From Hyphomicrobiales bacterium (GTDB lineage Bacteria; Pseudomonadota; Alphaproteobacteria; Rhizobiales; Rhizobiaceae), in the NCBI GenBank assembly GCA_900466475.1, contig UBMI01000032.1:124001-188000 (forward strand): a stretch of 64,000 bases of DNA. Direction: 5' to 3'. Position 1 is the stretch's first letter. The number at the start of each line of letters is the position of its first letter. This document shows positions 51,996 through 60,438 of this stretch, piece by piece. The position numbers and the translations under genes are program-made. Below the pieces are notes generated by a model. That model worked only from the letters and a program-made list of their open reading frames with translations. It had not been told where the DNA came from and made no database searches.

Positions 51996-52322
51996 ATGAG
52001 CATCGAGAAGCTGTTCGAAGAGAAACAGCCATTTCAGAACATTGACGATCTGATACAGAAGGTTGCCGCAAACAAGGGCGAGCTTTCCGGGATCGCGTTT
52101 GCAGATGATAAGTTCGTCAAAGAGGCAGAAGCGCTGCGCCTGATCAAAGTTCGCGAGGCTGATGGGTGGTCGATGCATGATACCATCCACCTAACGCCCT
52201 ATTCACGGATGAAGGCAGGATTGCCGCCGATTATCCGCCAACCTTCTTCAGTCACCACAGCACTGCACATGGTGGCCGCCTTCTTCGGTAGGCTGTTCGG
52301 TAAGAAAACCACGCTCAGCTGA
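51996..52322 (+). CDS. Hypothetical 108-residue protein
   Basis: The product (MSIEKLFEEKQPFQNIDDLI, then QKVAANKGELSGIAFADDKF) is a mixed helix/strand protein ending in a hydrophobic and basic tail (ALHMVAAFFGRLFGKKTTLS). The frame is open earlier, but ATG at 51996 looks the natural start. It is convergent with the SGNH tail gene. It is not recognised; probably phage cargo or a regulatory protein. Confidence 0.55.
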   Translation: MSIEKLFEEKQPFQNIDDLIQKVAANKGELSGIAFADDKFVKEAEALRLIKVREADGWSMHDTIHLTPYSRMKAGLPPIIRQPSSVTTALHMVAAFFGRLFGKKTTLS

Positions 52323-52356
52323 TGCCGGAAAAGCCTCGGCCGCACGCGGTGTTTCT

Positions 52357-53748
52357 TCACGCGGCCAAAGCCTCCAGCTGATCGCACCAATTGCGCACCA
52401 CCACAGCAGCCGCTTCCGCACCAGCTGGTGCAGGATGCGCGCCGTCAATCGGCAGGTTCTGTTTCCAACGGTGATAGAGCACATCGGCTTTATTCGTGCT
52501 CAAGCGCCAGACGGAATCGAAATCGATCAGAACGCTCGCACTGTTCGCCGTGCCGATCGCCGCCCTTAGACCGTCCATATAGAGATCGACGTCACCACCA
52601 ACCTCCCACATCGGGCCGTAGGCAGTCTGGTCACTGCCATCGGCTTGCGCCCATGCGCCTGTCGTGCGGGGACCAAGCGTGGTGCGCGCGAGGATGAACG
52701 GTCGCCCTGTAGTCGGCTTGTCGGCTGCAAGGATCGACGCCCAAGCCGACTTGATAGCGTTGACCTGGAACGAGACCGTTCCGGCGTTCGCGCCAGTGGT
52801 GAAGAAGTTGGTCCCGTATTCCTCGATCGCCGTGTTGACGTATTTGAGATACGGATTGAGCGAGGCTGCGCCAGCCGTCCAAAGCGGCACGTTGCCACCC
52901 GAGAGGCCGAAGTTGATGCAGCCGCGAGCGCCAGAAACGCCAAGGTTCTCCCACATGGCGCGCATGAAATAGCCGGCATAGACAGCGACGAGGCCGCTAT
53001 TGCCCAAGGCACCAGATCGATCGCCAACGCCTTCCATGATGCTGTTGCCGATACCCGCATAAGTGCGAGGATCGCCAGCAACGAACTTGCCGACCAGTTT
53101 TGCTGAAAGGAAGCGGTTGTTGGTTGGCGCCGTGCCTGTAGAGGTAAAGGGACCAGAGCCGTTGACATTCGTGATAGTTGTAACAGCCGGATCGAATGTA
53201 TGTGAGTACATTCCAAACTGGCCGTAGGCGGGGCTGAAATTGTGCAGACAGGCGTTCTGGCCGCTGCTGGCAACGGATGCCAGATACCGAATGTAGTATT
53301 TTTCATCGCGGCTGAACTTCGTTAGCCCGAATGCGGATGGCAGCACAGCGTCTGAAACGACATCGATTTCGCCATTCGTCAACGTCCTGCTCGCCTGCCC
53401 GCCGAAGAGAACAGGAACTGCCTGGCCGGTTAGGTCGCTGACGAGGTAGACCTCTTCCCAGGTGATCGAATTGCCGGGAAGCGCGATATTGGCGCCAGCA
53501 ACGGCGAAGTTCTCGATGAGGACACGAACCTCGCTCATGTTGCCAGAGCCGATCCAGACAGGCCAGTTTCCAACCGTCTTCCGCCGACCGGAACCCAGCG
53601 CCAGGACTGCGCCAGCCATCCAGTTCGTCGGGCTTGCCGCACGGAGCAACCCTAACGGCGTCGGCCCACCCCCACCGCCCTGTCCTGGGAGGATGCCGGC
53701 ACCGATGTAGCTCGCCGTACGGCGCTTTCGTGTAGCTGCAGAAACCAT
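52357..53748 (-). CDS. Phage tail SGNH/GDSL-family hydrolase
   Basis: The 463-residue product has an N-terminal ATRKRRTASYIGAG motif followed by a Gly-rich hinge (LPGQGGGGGPTP), then a beta-rich region (about 50-210), and an SGNH hydrolase domain with the nucleophile Ser in AGIGNSIMEGVG, an oxyanion Gly in GLSGGNVPLW, and the Asp-x-x-His pair in DGAHPAPAG. Such tail proteins deacetylate or cleave surface polysaccharide during adsorption. ATG at 53748 with GAGGGG ahead is the start; the longer frame is not supported. It lies next to a small protein sharing the N-terminal motif. Confidence 0.82.
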   Translation of the reverse strand: MVSAATRKRRTASYIGAGILPGQGGGGGPTPLGLLRAASPTNWMAGAVLALGSGRRKTVGNWPVWIGSGNMSEVRVLIENFAVAGANIALPGNSITWEEVYLVSDLTGQAVPVLFGGQASRTLTNGEIDVVSDAVLPSAFGLTKFSRDEKYYIRYLASVASSGQNACLHNFSPAYGQFGMYSHTFDPAVTTITNVNGSGPFTSTGTAPTNNRFLSAKLVGKFVAGDPRTYAGIGNSIMEGVGDRSGALGNSGLVAVYAGYFMRAMWENLGVSGARGCINFGLSGGNVPLWTAGAASLNPYLKYVNTAIEEYGTNFFTTGANAGTVSFQVNAIKSAWASILAADKPTTGRPFILARTTLGPRTTGAWAQADGSDQTAYGPMWEVGGDVDLYMDGLRAAIGTANSASVLIDFDSVWRLSTNKADVLYHRWKQNLPIDGAHPAPAGAEAAAVVVRNWCDQLEALAA

Positions 53749-53758
53749 GTCTTTCCCC

Positions 53759-53950
53759 TCAGGCGTCTTTGAGCGCGTATGCGCCGGTTGCATCGAGCTT
53801 GTAGCGAAGCGGCGTACCGCCATCGGTGATGTAAGCCTTGCCGGCCGGCGGTGATCCGCTCGGCGCAATGCGTGTCCAGCCGACAGGGTCGGCGACGCCG
53901 GCGCCGATGTAGCTGGCGACGCGGCGTTTCCTCGTGGCGGTTTCAGCCAT
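53759..53950 (-). CDS. Small tail-associated protein sharing the SGNH protein's N-terminal motif
   Basis: This 63-residue protein starts MAETATRKRRVASYIGAGVA and ends in a beta-rich stretch (AYITDGGTPLRYKLDATGAY). Its ATRKRR-x-ASYIGAG segment is nearly identical to the start of the neighbouring 463-residue SGNH protein, which suggests a shared assembly or docking signal. AAAGG precedes the ATG. It ends 11 bases before the SGNH start codon, so both are in one leftward transcript. The role as an adaptor or cap protein is inferred. Confidence 0.65.
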   Translation of the reverse strand: MAETATRKRRVASYIGAGVADPVGWTRIAPSGSPPAGKAYITDGGTPLRYKLDATGAYALKDA

Positions 53951-53977
53951 CGGATTACCTTTCAAGATGTGGAGGTC

Positions 53978-54301
53978 TTATCGAGCGCGAACGCGCTCTT
54001 CCTTGTCCCTGAGACGCTCAAGGATCTCGTCGAGCTTCTCTTCCGTCTCCTCGCGCTTGCGGTCGGCAAGCACTTCGAGGCAGTCTGCGCAGCGCCGCAC
54101 TTCGGCGATCAGCTGATCGGTCTGGAACCGGTTACCCAGCTCTACGCCCACACCAGCAACAACAGCATCTGCGGTTACGGCTGGGGTGGCGGGCTTACGT
54201 GTCCGGTTATAGGTGAATAGGCCGGCAAAGAACGCGCCGATGAGGATACCGACATTCGTTATGATTTCAGCCTGGTCCACCTTCCGGCCCGCCTTTCGCA
54301 T
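53978..54301 (-). CDS. Small phage membrane protein with coiled-coil tail
   Basis: The 107-residue protein (MRKAGRKVDQAEIITNVGIL) has one membrane helix (residues about 13-30, ITNVGILIGAFFAGLFTY), then a long charged coiled coil (CADCLEVLADRKREETEEKL). The layout fits a membrane protein of the lysis or tail region. It overlaps the preceding gene by 35 bases. Not recognised by name. Confidence 0.6.
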   Translation of the reverse strand: MRKAGRKVDQAEIITNVGILIGAFFAGLFTYNRTRKPATPAVTADAVVAGVGVELGNRFQTDQLIAEVRRCADCLEVLADRKREETEEKLDEILERLRDKEERVRAR

Positions 54302-54731
54302 GTATGTAATCTGTCAGTCGGGCATCCCTCGACGCCCTGATGACGTTCATGAAGTCCAGCGCTGCGACGGTGGCGGAAAAGACGAATACAAAGCCGAAGG
54401 TCGCTTTCGCGGATAAGGCAATCTGCGTCCAGAAAAACAGCGACAGAAACGCGCTTCCCGCTCGTAGATGCGGGCTGCGCCGGAGTATTCCGTTGACCAG
54501 CAGAATGACCAGCCGGAGGAATGCGAACACCCTCATGATCCATGACCATTGCTCCTGCGTCGCGATCATCAACATCAGATCGAAAGTGGCGGTCTTCGTC
54601 GATGTCATCAGAACGGGATTGGCCGACAGCATGGCGCCGAGGGCGAAAAGAAGGATCGCGCAATACCACTCGCTCAGGCGCGGGAAGAGCGCGTCCATGA
54701 AGTGCAGGCGAATGGTAGCGAAGGAAGACAT
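54267..54731 (-). CDS. Hypothetical multi-span phage membrane protein, possible holin
   Basis: This 154-residue protein (MSSFATIRLHFMDALFPRLS) has three or four membrane helices (WYCAILLFALGAMLSANPVL; VFAFLRLVILLVNGIL; LSLFFWTQIALSAKATFGFV). It sits directly after the outer spanin gene with a TGATG overlap, in the lysis module, which suggests holin function, but the sequence does not match a holin family I know. The ATG at 54731 is used. Confidence 0.6.
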   Translation of the reverse strand: MSSFATIRLHFMDALFPRLSEWYCAILLFALGAMLSANPVLMTSTKTATFDLMLMIATQEQWSWIMRVFAFLRLVILLVNGILRRSPHLRAGSAFLSLFFWTQIALSAKATFGFVFVFSATVAALDFMNVIRASRDARLTDYIHAKGGPEGGPG

Positions 54732-54994
54732 CACGGGCGCGCCCCCGTGATCTCGTCATGCGCGCGGCACTCCTGGACCGTCCAGACACGCGCGCCGCAG
54801 ACGCCGGCAACCGTGTCATCAATCGCGTCCTGATCTTTTTCGGTCTTACCGCGAGCGCCAATGAGCGACGTGCCGATGATCGATCTAGCGGTTGATGACA
54901 GGGTCTCTTTCGAGGCACTGACCCGTTGCGTTGATGTACACGCGGCCACGCTCGCGGCACAGGCGACGATTAACACGAGCTTGATCAGCTGCAT
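54731..54994 (-). CDS. Outer-membrane spanin (Rz1-like lipoprotein)
   Basis: This 87-residue protein starts MQLIKLVLIVACAASVAAC, a lipoprotein signal with the lipobox Cys at position 19, followed by TSTQRVSASKETL. It begins inside the inner spanin gene (54885-55181) in another frame, the standard Rz/Rz1 arrangement. The mature lipoprotein would anchor in the outer membrane and link to the inner spanin to disrupt the envelope at lysis. Confidence 0.75.
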   Translation of the reverse strand: MQLIKLVLIVACAASVAACTSTQRVSASKETLSSTARSIIGTSLIGARGKTEKDQDAIDDTVAGVCGARVWTVQECRAHDEITGARP

Positions 54995-55181
54995 TGCTCA
55001 GTTCTCCGATTGCCTTGTTGGTTGCTGCCGTCAGTTCGGCCGCTTCGAGATCTCGGCCGCGCTGTTCGGCGGCCGGAAGCCATAGGAAGTGATTGATGGC
55101 GGTGAAGACGAGAAAGGTGGCGACCACACCGCCAGCTGCACCGAGCGCGATTTTGACACCCGCCGAGATCCCTGAGAACAT
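54885..55181 (-). CDS. Inner-membrane spanin (Rz-like)
   Basis: The 98-residue protein has one N-terminal membrane helix (ISAGVKIALGAAGGVVATFL) and a periplasmic helical tail (EQRGRDLEAAELTAATNKAI). It overlaps the outer spanin by 110 bases in a different frame and the endolysin stop in a TGATG, a compact phage lysis cassette. Rz-like proteins bridge to Rz1 to fuse the two membranes. Confidence 0.72.
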   Translation of the reverse strand: MFSGISAGVKIALGAAGGVVATFLVFTAINHFLWLPAAEQRGRDLEAAELTAATNKAIGELSNAADQARVNRRLCRERGRVYINATGQCLERDPVINR

Positions 55182-56149
55182 CAGCGCTGCTCCACAGCCT
55201 GGCGGATGTCGCGGATTGCGGCAATAATGTAATGACGCGCCACCAGGCCGCCGATCGCCACGACGAGGATTGCGGCGATGATCACGATCAGTGCCCGGTA
55301 GTCGAAGCCGGTCAGTGCCGCGATACCTAAACCGCCACCGCCGCCGAAGGCACTGCCCGCCCAGCCAAGCAGGCTGAATTTCTTCTTCACCTCACCCTCG
55401 ACGGCGACAGGCACCACGGCCTTTTCTTCGACGACAGGAGCGGAAACGAAGCCGGCCGCCTTGCCGAGCCCTTCAGCATCAAGCAGCGCCTGATGCAGCG
55501 CCGCGCGCGTTTTCGGTCCCGGATCACCATCGGCAACCAAACCTTTCGACGCCTGAAACTGCTTCAGGGCACCAGGCGCGTGGCCGAGCGCTACCAGCGA
55601 CAGGCGCACGAGATGGTCGATGCGGTCGGCAAAACCGTTCTTGCCGCCGTTGATCTTCGTGGTGATCGTCTCGATATCGCCCTGGTCGGCATAGCGGTTC
55701 AGGTGACGATCGTCCCAGTACCAGATTGGCGCGAGACCTTCCCACGGATCAGTGTTGAGAAGATCCGGATTGGTGACGAAGTCGGGCGGGTTAAGTCCCT
55801 TTTCCTCGCACCACTCGTGGAACTCGATATAGTTCGCCTTACCGGTGATCTGGATGCCGGAGCGGCCCATGTATTTCTTGCCATCGCCATCAGCGGCCAG
55901 GGTATTGCCGAGATCGGTGCGAGTGTCGTAACGCTTCTGCGCCGGCGTCGGACCCCAGATCTCGCGATCGAAACGGAAGTCTCCACTTTCATGCATCAGC
56001 TGCGCCATAAACTGAACGACCCGGTGAAGGCGGTCTAGGCCGAACATGTCGCCGTAGCGGTCAAGCGCCACGAGAACGGAATTGAGGTTGCTCTCGTTCA
56101 CGCGGGTTTTCGCGGCCGCGCGAATTTGCTGAGCTGTCAGGCTGCCCAT
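55181..56149 (-). CDS. Phage endolysin, GH19 family, with C-terminal membrane segment
   Basis: The 322-residue protein is a GH19-type muramidase/chitinase-like endolysin: catalytic Glu in MAQLMHESGDFRFDREIWG and the RSGIQITGKANYIEF motif. A peptidoglycan-binding-like helix (FQASKGLVADGDPGPKTRAA) follows at about 205-230. The C-terminus has an unusual hydrophobic helix (YRALIVIIAAILVVAIGGLV). It heads the lysis module, followed by spanins. The membrane helix could keep the enzyme bound to the inner membrane. Confidence 0.85.
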   Translation of the reverse strand: MGSLTAQQIRAAAKTRVNESNLNSVLVALDRYGDMFGLDRLHRVVQFMAQLMHESGDFRFDREIWGPTPAQKRYDTRTDLGNTLAADGDGKKYMGRSGIQITGKANYIEFHEWCEEKGLNPPDFVTNPDLLNTDPWEGLAPIWYWDDRHLNRYADQGDIETITTKINGGKNGFADRIDHLVRLSLVALGHAPGALKQFQASKGLVADGDPGPKTRAALHQALLDAEGLGKAAGFVSAPVVEEKAVVPVAVEGEVKKKFSLLGWAGSAFGGGGGLGIAALTGFDYRALIVIIAAILVVAIGGLVARHYIIAAIRDIRQAVEQR

Positions 56150-56248
56150 GAAAAAGTCTCCGATGTTGTGCGAGAGATGTCACGCCTATGGCGAGGCAAT
56201 AGGCTATTTGCTAATGGCTCAGTTGAATCAACGTCATTCGGAGCCAAG

Positions 56249-57268
56249 ATGAAGGTTGAAAGCCGCGTAACTACCGTCGACTTTGCACGAGGGCTGATGG
56301 CCTGCGCAGTGATGATCTACCACCTGCTTTATTGGGAAAGCATCGCCGACATCGAGCGTATTGGTTTTTACGCGGTCTACGGTTTTTTCGTTATCAGCGG
56401 CTTCTCCCTGCACATAGCCTACCGAGACAAACTCGTAGATTTTTCCCAGCTGCAAGTGTTCGCAATCCGACGTTACGCCCGTATAGCTCCATTGTTTTAC
56501 ACAGCGCTCGCGCTCTACTTGCTTCAGAACGGTCTCCCTGACCGGTGGCCTGTCCTGTTGGCGGCCAACTTCTCATTAACTCTGGGTTTCTTGAACCCTG
56601 GCGAGACATCCGTCCTTGTTGGAGGCTGGTCCATTGGCGTGGAGATCGTATTTTATGTCTTGTTCCCGATAGTACTGCTGCTGGTTGCGCGGTCTAAAGG
56701 CCGGCTATTTGCCATTGCGACAGTGACTTTGGTCGTCCAGTTAATCTTCGTGAACTACGTCCTAGCCGGCCTGAACAGCACAGGTGAAGGATGGGTGCGA
56801 TATACCCAACCAGTATCCTTCGCTGGCTATTTCGTGATGGGCATGTTTTTTGCGGAGCTTTATAGAGCAAGACCATACATGAAGGGTGCGCCCGTCATGC
56901 CAAAGCTAGCATTCTACTGCCTTATCCCGTTCATTGTGATCCCGGCTTCCGAGCCACTGGATCTCCTACAAGGATGGCGAGGCCTTATTCTGGCGGCATC
57001 AACAATTGGCCTCGTCGGCGCCGCGGCATTTATAGAAGAGCCAACAGGTCGCTTGCGCCAAGTTGCAAAGAGATTAGGAGACCTCTCCTATTCGATCTAC
57101 CTGCTTCACCCGCTCGCGTTTGTATTCATTCGAGATCACGGCGTCCCAACATCATCACTCAGAATCATTGCGACGCTCGTTTTGACTATTGTTGCTGCCC
57201 ATCTTACCCATAAGTACATAGAGGTCCCAGCTCGCGAGCTTGGCCGTAGATTCGTTCCGTCTCACTAG
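56249..57268 (+). CDS. Acyltransferase family 3 (OafA/YrhL-like) membrane protein
   Basis: This 339-residue integral membrane protein has about ten helices with the acyltransferase-3 signature: VDFARGLMACAVMIYHLLYW with the key His near residue 23, and YAVYGFFVISGFSLHIAYRD. Enzymes of this group O-acetylate lipopolysaccharide or exopolysaccharide sugars. In phages they are classic lysogenic conversion genes that change the host antigen and block superinfection. ATG at 56249 follows GGAG. It is divergent from the endolysin gene and followed by a terminator. Confidence 0.88.
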   Translation: MKVESRVTTVDFARGLMACAVMIYHLLYWESIADIERIGFYAVYGFFVISGFSLHIAYRDKLVDFSQLQVFAIRRYARIAPLFYTALALYLLQNGLPDRWPVLLAANFSLTLGFLNPGETSVLVGGWSIGVEIVFYVLFPIVLLLVARSKGRLFAIATVTLVVQLIFVNYVLAGLNSTGEGWVRYTQPVSFAGYFVMGMFFAELYRARPYMKGAPVMPKLAFYCLIPFIVIPASEPLDLLQGWRGLILAASTIGLVGAAAFIEEPTGRLRQVAKRLGDLSYSIYLLHPLAFVFIRDHGVPTSSLRIIATLVLTIVAAHLTHKYIEVPARELGRRFVPSH

Positions 57269-57284
57269 AGACGGCTCTTCTTAT

Positions 57285-57317
57285 GGGACCGCTGGCGTGG
57301 TATCGGTCCCTTTATTG
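57285..57317 (+). terminator. Intrinsic terminator after the acyltransferase gene
   Basis: GGGACCG (57285-57291) pairs with CGGTCCC (57304-57310) around a 12-base loop and is followed by TTTATTG. It ends the acyltransferase transcript ahead of the small gene at 57331. Confidence 0.7.
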
Positions 57318-57330
57318 AAAGGGAACTCGC

Positions 57331-57531
57331 ATGGAAGACCTAGAAGACATCCACACCGTTATGGCTAGAAGCCAACAAGAGCGCGCTAAGGATGGGATAC
57401 CGGCCGCCTCAATCCGGACTATCGACTCAGACGGACACCAGGTGAAATTGGTTCTCAAGTCCAGCCGTGGTGACGTTGAGCTAAAGTTGTCGCGGAACGA
57501 TCTGACGAGACTGCTGTCTGAGATTTCTTAG
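57331..57531 (+). CDS. Hypothetical 66-residue protein
   Basis: The product (MEDLEDIHTVMARSQQERAK) is an acidic small protein whose C-terminal half (VKLVLKSSRGDVELKLSRND) is beta-rich. AAAGGG precedes the ATG. It is convergent with the transferase gene, overlapping its end by four bases. Not recognised; it lies inside the polysaccharide cargo block. Confidence 0.5.
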   Translation: MEDLEDIHTVMARSQQERAKDGIPAASIRTIDSDGHQVKLVLKSSRGDVELKLSRNDLTRLLSEIS

Positions 57532-58946
57532 GCGACGCCAGTTGCACGATCAAGTAGGGACGCCATCCGGTCAACGAACCCGTATGCGAAGTGATGGTTT
57601 GATGTCTCTTCCGGCACTCTCTTGATTTCGCCACTCACAATGCTCACCAGTTCCTCACCAGAGTGTGCGAGATAAACTCCTGGCGTTCCCATCAAATCCG
57701 AAACGGACTCGTGTGTTTCAAGCGCTAGGACCACAGTGGGTGTTCCCAGACCCAGAGCGTCGTAGTGGCAGCTCGAAGAAATACTGGCGTGCAAATTAGA
57801 CGCCGCGATAAGATCGTTGGTGCTGACGCTCTGTTGCCCGTCAAAGATCAGAACTCTCGGATCATGCTGGAACGCAAGCGTCAACTCCGCTTTGTCGCTG
57901 TCGTATGCCGGGTGCAGCTTGATTTGCAACAATACAGGCTTGTCTATTTTTTTGAGGAAGTCGGCAAGAACATTTGCCACCTGCCTGGTGGCGATACCTT
58001 GCGCCGTAAAGGTCACGACAAACGGGCGGGTCTGGCCCTCATAGGCTCTTGCGCTTGACCTGCGCGCGACGTCCATCACACCAGAGCCGACAGGGGCTAC
58101 CCTCCCTTCCTTCTCCAATAGCGACCCTTGTAACGCATCTACCACATGCTGCCCGTAAACTGCGAAAAAGTCGGGCATCATGAGATTCTGCCGCTCATCA
58201 TCGGCTATATCGCCCGGCAAGACGTTAGGATGAGATTTCGTTGTCAGCCCATGCTGCATCTCAATATACGGGATGGATAGCGTCTTTGCCGCAGCCATTA
58301 GAGCAAATTGGCCACCATCAGCGCAAAGAACGACTGAAGGGCGCATCTTGCGAAGAATCTGCTGGTAAATGACCGAGCGCCAATGAAAGGCATTATAAAC
58401 CCGCGATACCCTTTGGGCGCTTATTCTGACGCCTTCCTGCGCCATAATCCGTTCTATCGCTTCGAAGACCGAGTGGTGCTTATGACGAGGAAAAAACCGA
58501 CCAAAGAGGGCGCTCAAAATTATGACGAAGGTATCATCTAATTCTGGCGGGCGAAGCGCGGCATTGCGGTTTACCTCGAAGCCTGCAGCATCGCAGGAGG
58601 ACATCTTCGCTCCGCCCTTGATCGCATCGATCATGACATCAAAATAGATGTCTTGGAAATGCCGGCCGGCAGGAATGCGATAAGCCGAGTCAAAGGACTT
58701 GCACAGATACCTAACTTTTCGGCGGCGTCTGAATATTTTTCCGACACCCCGAAAAACACTGAACATCAACACAGATCGGCCGATTGGCTTTCGCGCGAGA
58801 TTAACTCCCTGAGCAAAAACTGACGCTTCAAACTTGACAAGTTGCCAGGGCGAGACACCGTCAATTACCAGTCTGAACAACCCATGCCGGCGCTCTATAT
58901 CGCGCATGGCATCGTAGACTTCAGCTTCGGTTCTTGTCGTGTTCAC
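57528..58946 (-). CDS. Capsule-type polysaccharide transferase (CDP-glycerol/KpsC-like fold)
   Basis: This 472-residue soluble protein has a GT-B-like pattern: a central PYIEMQHGLTTKSHPN and, further on, LLQIKLHPAYDSDK and SISSSCHYDALGLGTPTVVL. The His-Gly, Lys-x-His-Pro and Ser-x-x-x-Glu/Asp-type motifs are typical of capsule, teichoic-acid or surface-carbohydrate transferases. No membrane helices are evident. It is divergent from the polymerase-like gene 118 bases away. Which sugar it transfers cannot be told, and a distant relative with another role is possible. Confidence 0.65.
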   Translation of the reverse strand: MNTTRTEAEVYDAMRDIERRHGLFRLVIDGVSPWQLVKFEASVFAQGVNLARKPIGRSVLMFSVFRGVGKIFRRRRKVRYLCKSFDSAYRIPAGRHFQDIYFDVMIDAIKGGAKMSSCDAAGFEVNRNAALRPPELDDTFVIILSALFGRFFPRHKHHSVFEAIERIMAQEGVRISAQRVSRVYNAFHWRSVIYQQILRKMRPSVVLCADGGQFALMAAAKTLSIPYIEMQHGLTTKSHPNVLPGDIADDERQNLMMPDFFAVYGQHVVDALQGSLLEKEGRVAPVGSGVMDVARRSSARAYEGQTRPFVVTFTAQGIATRQVANVLADFLKKIDKPVLLQIKLHPAYDSDKAELTLAFQHDPRVLIFDGQQSVSTNDLIAASNLHASISSSCHYDALGLGTPTVVLALETHESVSDLMGTPGVYLAHSGEELVSIVSGEIKRVPEETSNHHFAYGFVDRMASLLDRATGVA

Positions 58947-59064
58947 GCTATTCCCTTGTCCACTTTACGGCGAATGATGACAATTTCCACAGAACGAAAG
59001 TTGCACCTCAGGAATGTCTTTGCCATAACCCTTCGAAGCAAATGCCGATGATCGGAGTGCCAAC

Positions 59065-60438
59065 ATGCATGCATCGCCGACCTATAGACGTGCTTGGGAA
59101 AAATATAAAGGTGGCGGAGATATCCTTGTATTTCTGGGCATCTGGCTCACATCGACGGTCTTCATTGGTCAAGACCGTGCAGTAGTTAGAGGCGATTTCC
59201 ATTATTGGCTAGCAGTGATTCCTGCTCTACTTTTTCCAGCCGTTCGGTGGCGGCAAACCATCGAAAACTTGCTCTTCGGCAAGGCAAGACCCATCGGTCT
59301 CTTCGGTGCTTTAGGTGTTTTTTGGGCCCTTATAGCTCAGGATTTCCACGCCGTGGCACCACTGGTTCTGATTGTGTGGGTCGCGGGGTGGGCGTGCCGT
59401 GACGAAGTCGCCGTTGGAAGACGCGCGTTTTTCGTTCTAATTCTCGCATTTTACCTTCTTGGCATCATCACGTTCTTTCTGCAGCCTCCCTTCGAGCGCT
59501 ACCCTTGGATGATGATACCATACAACAACATCACCATGTCGGCTGAGGATTTGCCGGAGGGCGCAGACCCCACGCCGATATTGCCAGATCAGATTAAGGA
59601 GGGGCTGGACCTAAACCCTTGGGGTATACTCCCTGGACAAACCGCCCCCGCCTTTGGCCGCTGGCGGATCTCGATGACGCCTAAGATCGCGACATCGGGT
59701 TTGGTATCACTCTTCGCGCTCCTAATTTTTTTCCAAAGGCCATCGGTTAGGCCATCGAATTTGGGCGGAGCGGCTGCAGCAGGATATTTTGCCTTCCTTT
59801 CACTAATTCGAGCGGTGTTTTCAGCAGTGGCACTATTCTTCGCAACCTACGTTTTGCAGAAGATCTTTCACAAGAATGCCACCGCGCGTTTGTTAGTGGC
59901 GATCGCAATGACCGTAGGTCTCGTTTTTGCGATGTGGGCCGCGCCGTACATCCTCTACGAGGTTCAAAACTACAAGATCGCTTCGCAGCTACTTCTTCGC
60001 GGTCGCAACGACCTTACCCTTGATGAGATCGTCCGCCAGCTCTATAGGTCATGGCTTTGGACGCAGCACTTCCAGATATTCCTAAATAGCGATTATCTTA
60101 TGGGAGTTGGCAGCGAGCTTGCTAATAGCGCCAAGGAAAACCTTTTGAACGCCAACCAGGTGCGGTCAGACTCTGACTCGTTCTTGACGCGTCTGCTGGC
60201 AACTTACGGACTTCCCACGTTCGGACTGCTATTTTTCCTAGCTGAACGATGCTGGTGCCACGCAAAGAAGGACGACGGCTGGGCCGTATCGATGATCGCC
60301 GTCCTGATTTGGTTAATGATGACTTGGGGCAGTTCCTTTCACCCGAGTAACGGAATCTTCGTTTTAGCGTTCTTGATCATCGGTAAAGGATCAAAAGCTC
60401 TCTCGGACGATTCTAAACCTGCCGAAGGGCGGCCTTGA
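59065..60438 (+). CDS. O-antigen polymerase/ligase-like membrane protein
   Basis: This 457-residue protein has about ten or more membrane helices and a large periplasmic loop (about 145-200, GADPTPILPDQIKEGLDLNP), the shape of Wzy-type polymerases and O-antigen ligases. Two C-terminal features, DSDSFLTRLLATYGLPTFG and WGSSFHPSNGIFVLAF, recall the conserved end of that group. Phage-encoded polymerases are known to change host O-antigen chain linkage. It overlaps the SGNH gene by 26 bases at its end and faces it convergently. Confidence 0.7.
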   Translation: MHASPTYRRAWEKYKGGGDILVFLGIWLTSTVFIGQDRAVVRGDFHYWLAVIPALLFPAVRWRQTIENLLFGKARPIGLFGALGVFWALIAQDFHAVAPLVLIVWVAGWACRDEVAVGRRAFFVLILAFYLLGIITFFLQPPFERYPWMMIPYNNITMSAEDLPEGADPTPILPDQIKEGLDLNPWGILPGQTAPAFGRWRISMTPKIATSGLVSLFALLIFFQRPSVRPSNLGGAAAAGYFAFLSLIRAVFSAVALFFATYVLQKIFHKNATARLLVAIAMTVGLVFAMWAAPYILYEVQNYKIASQLLLRGRNDLTLDEIVRQLYRSWLWTQHFQIFLNSDYLMGVGSELANSAKENLLNANQVRSDSDSFLTRLLATYGLPTFGLLFFLAERCWCHAKKDDGWAVSMIAVLIWLMMTWGSSFHPSNGIFVLAFLIIGKGSKALSDDSKPAEGRP

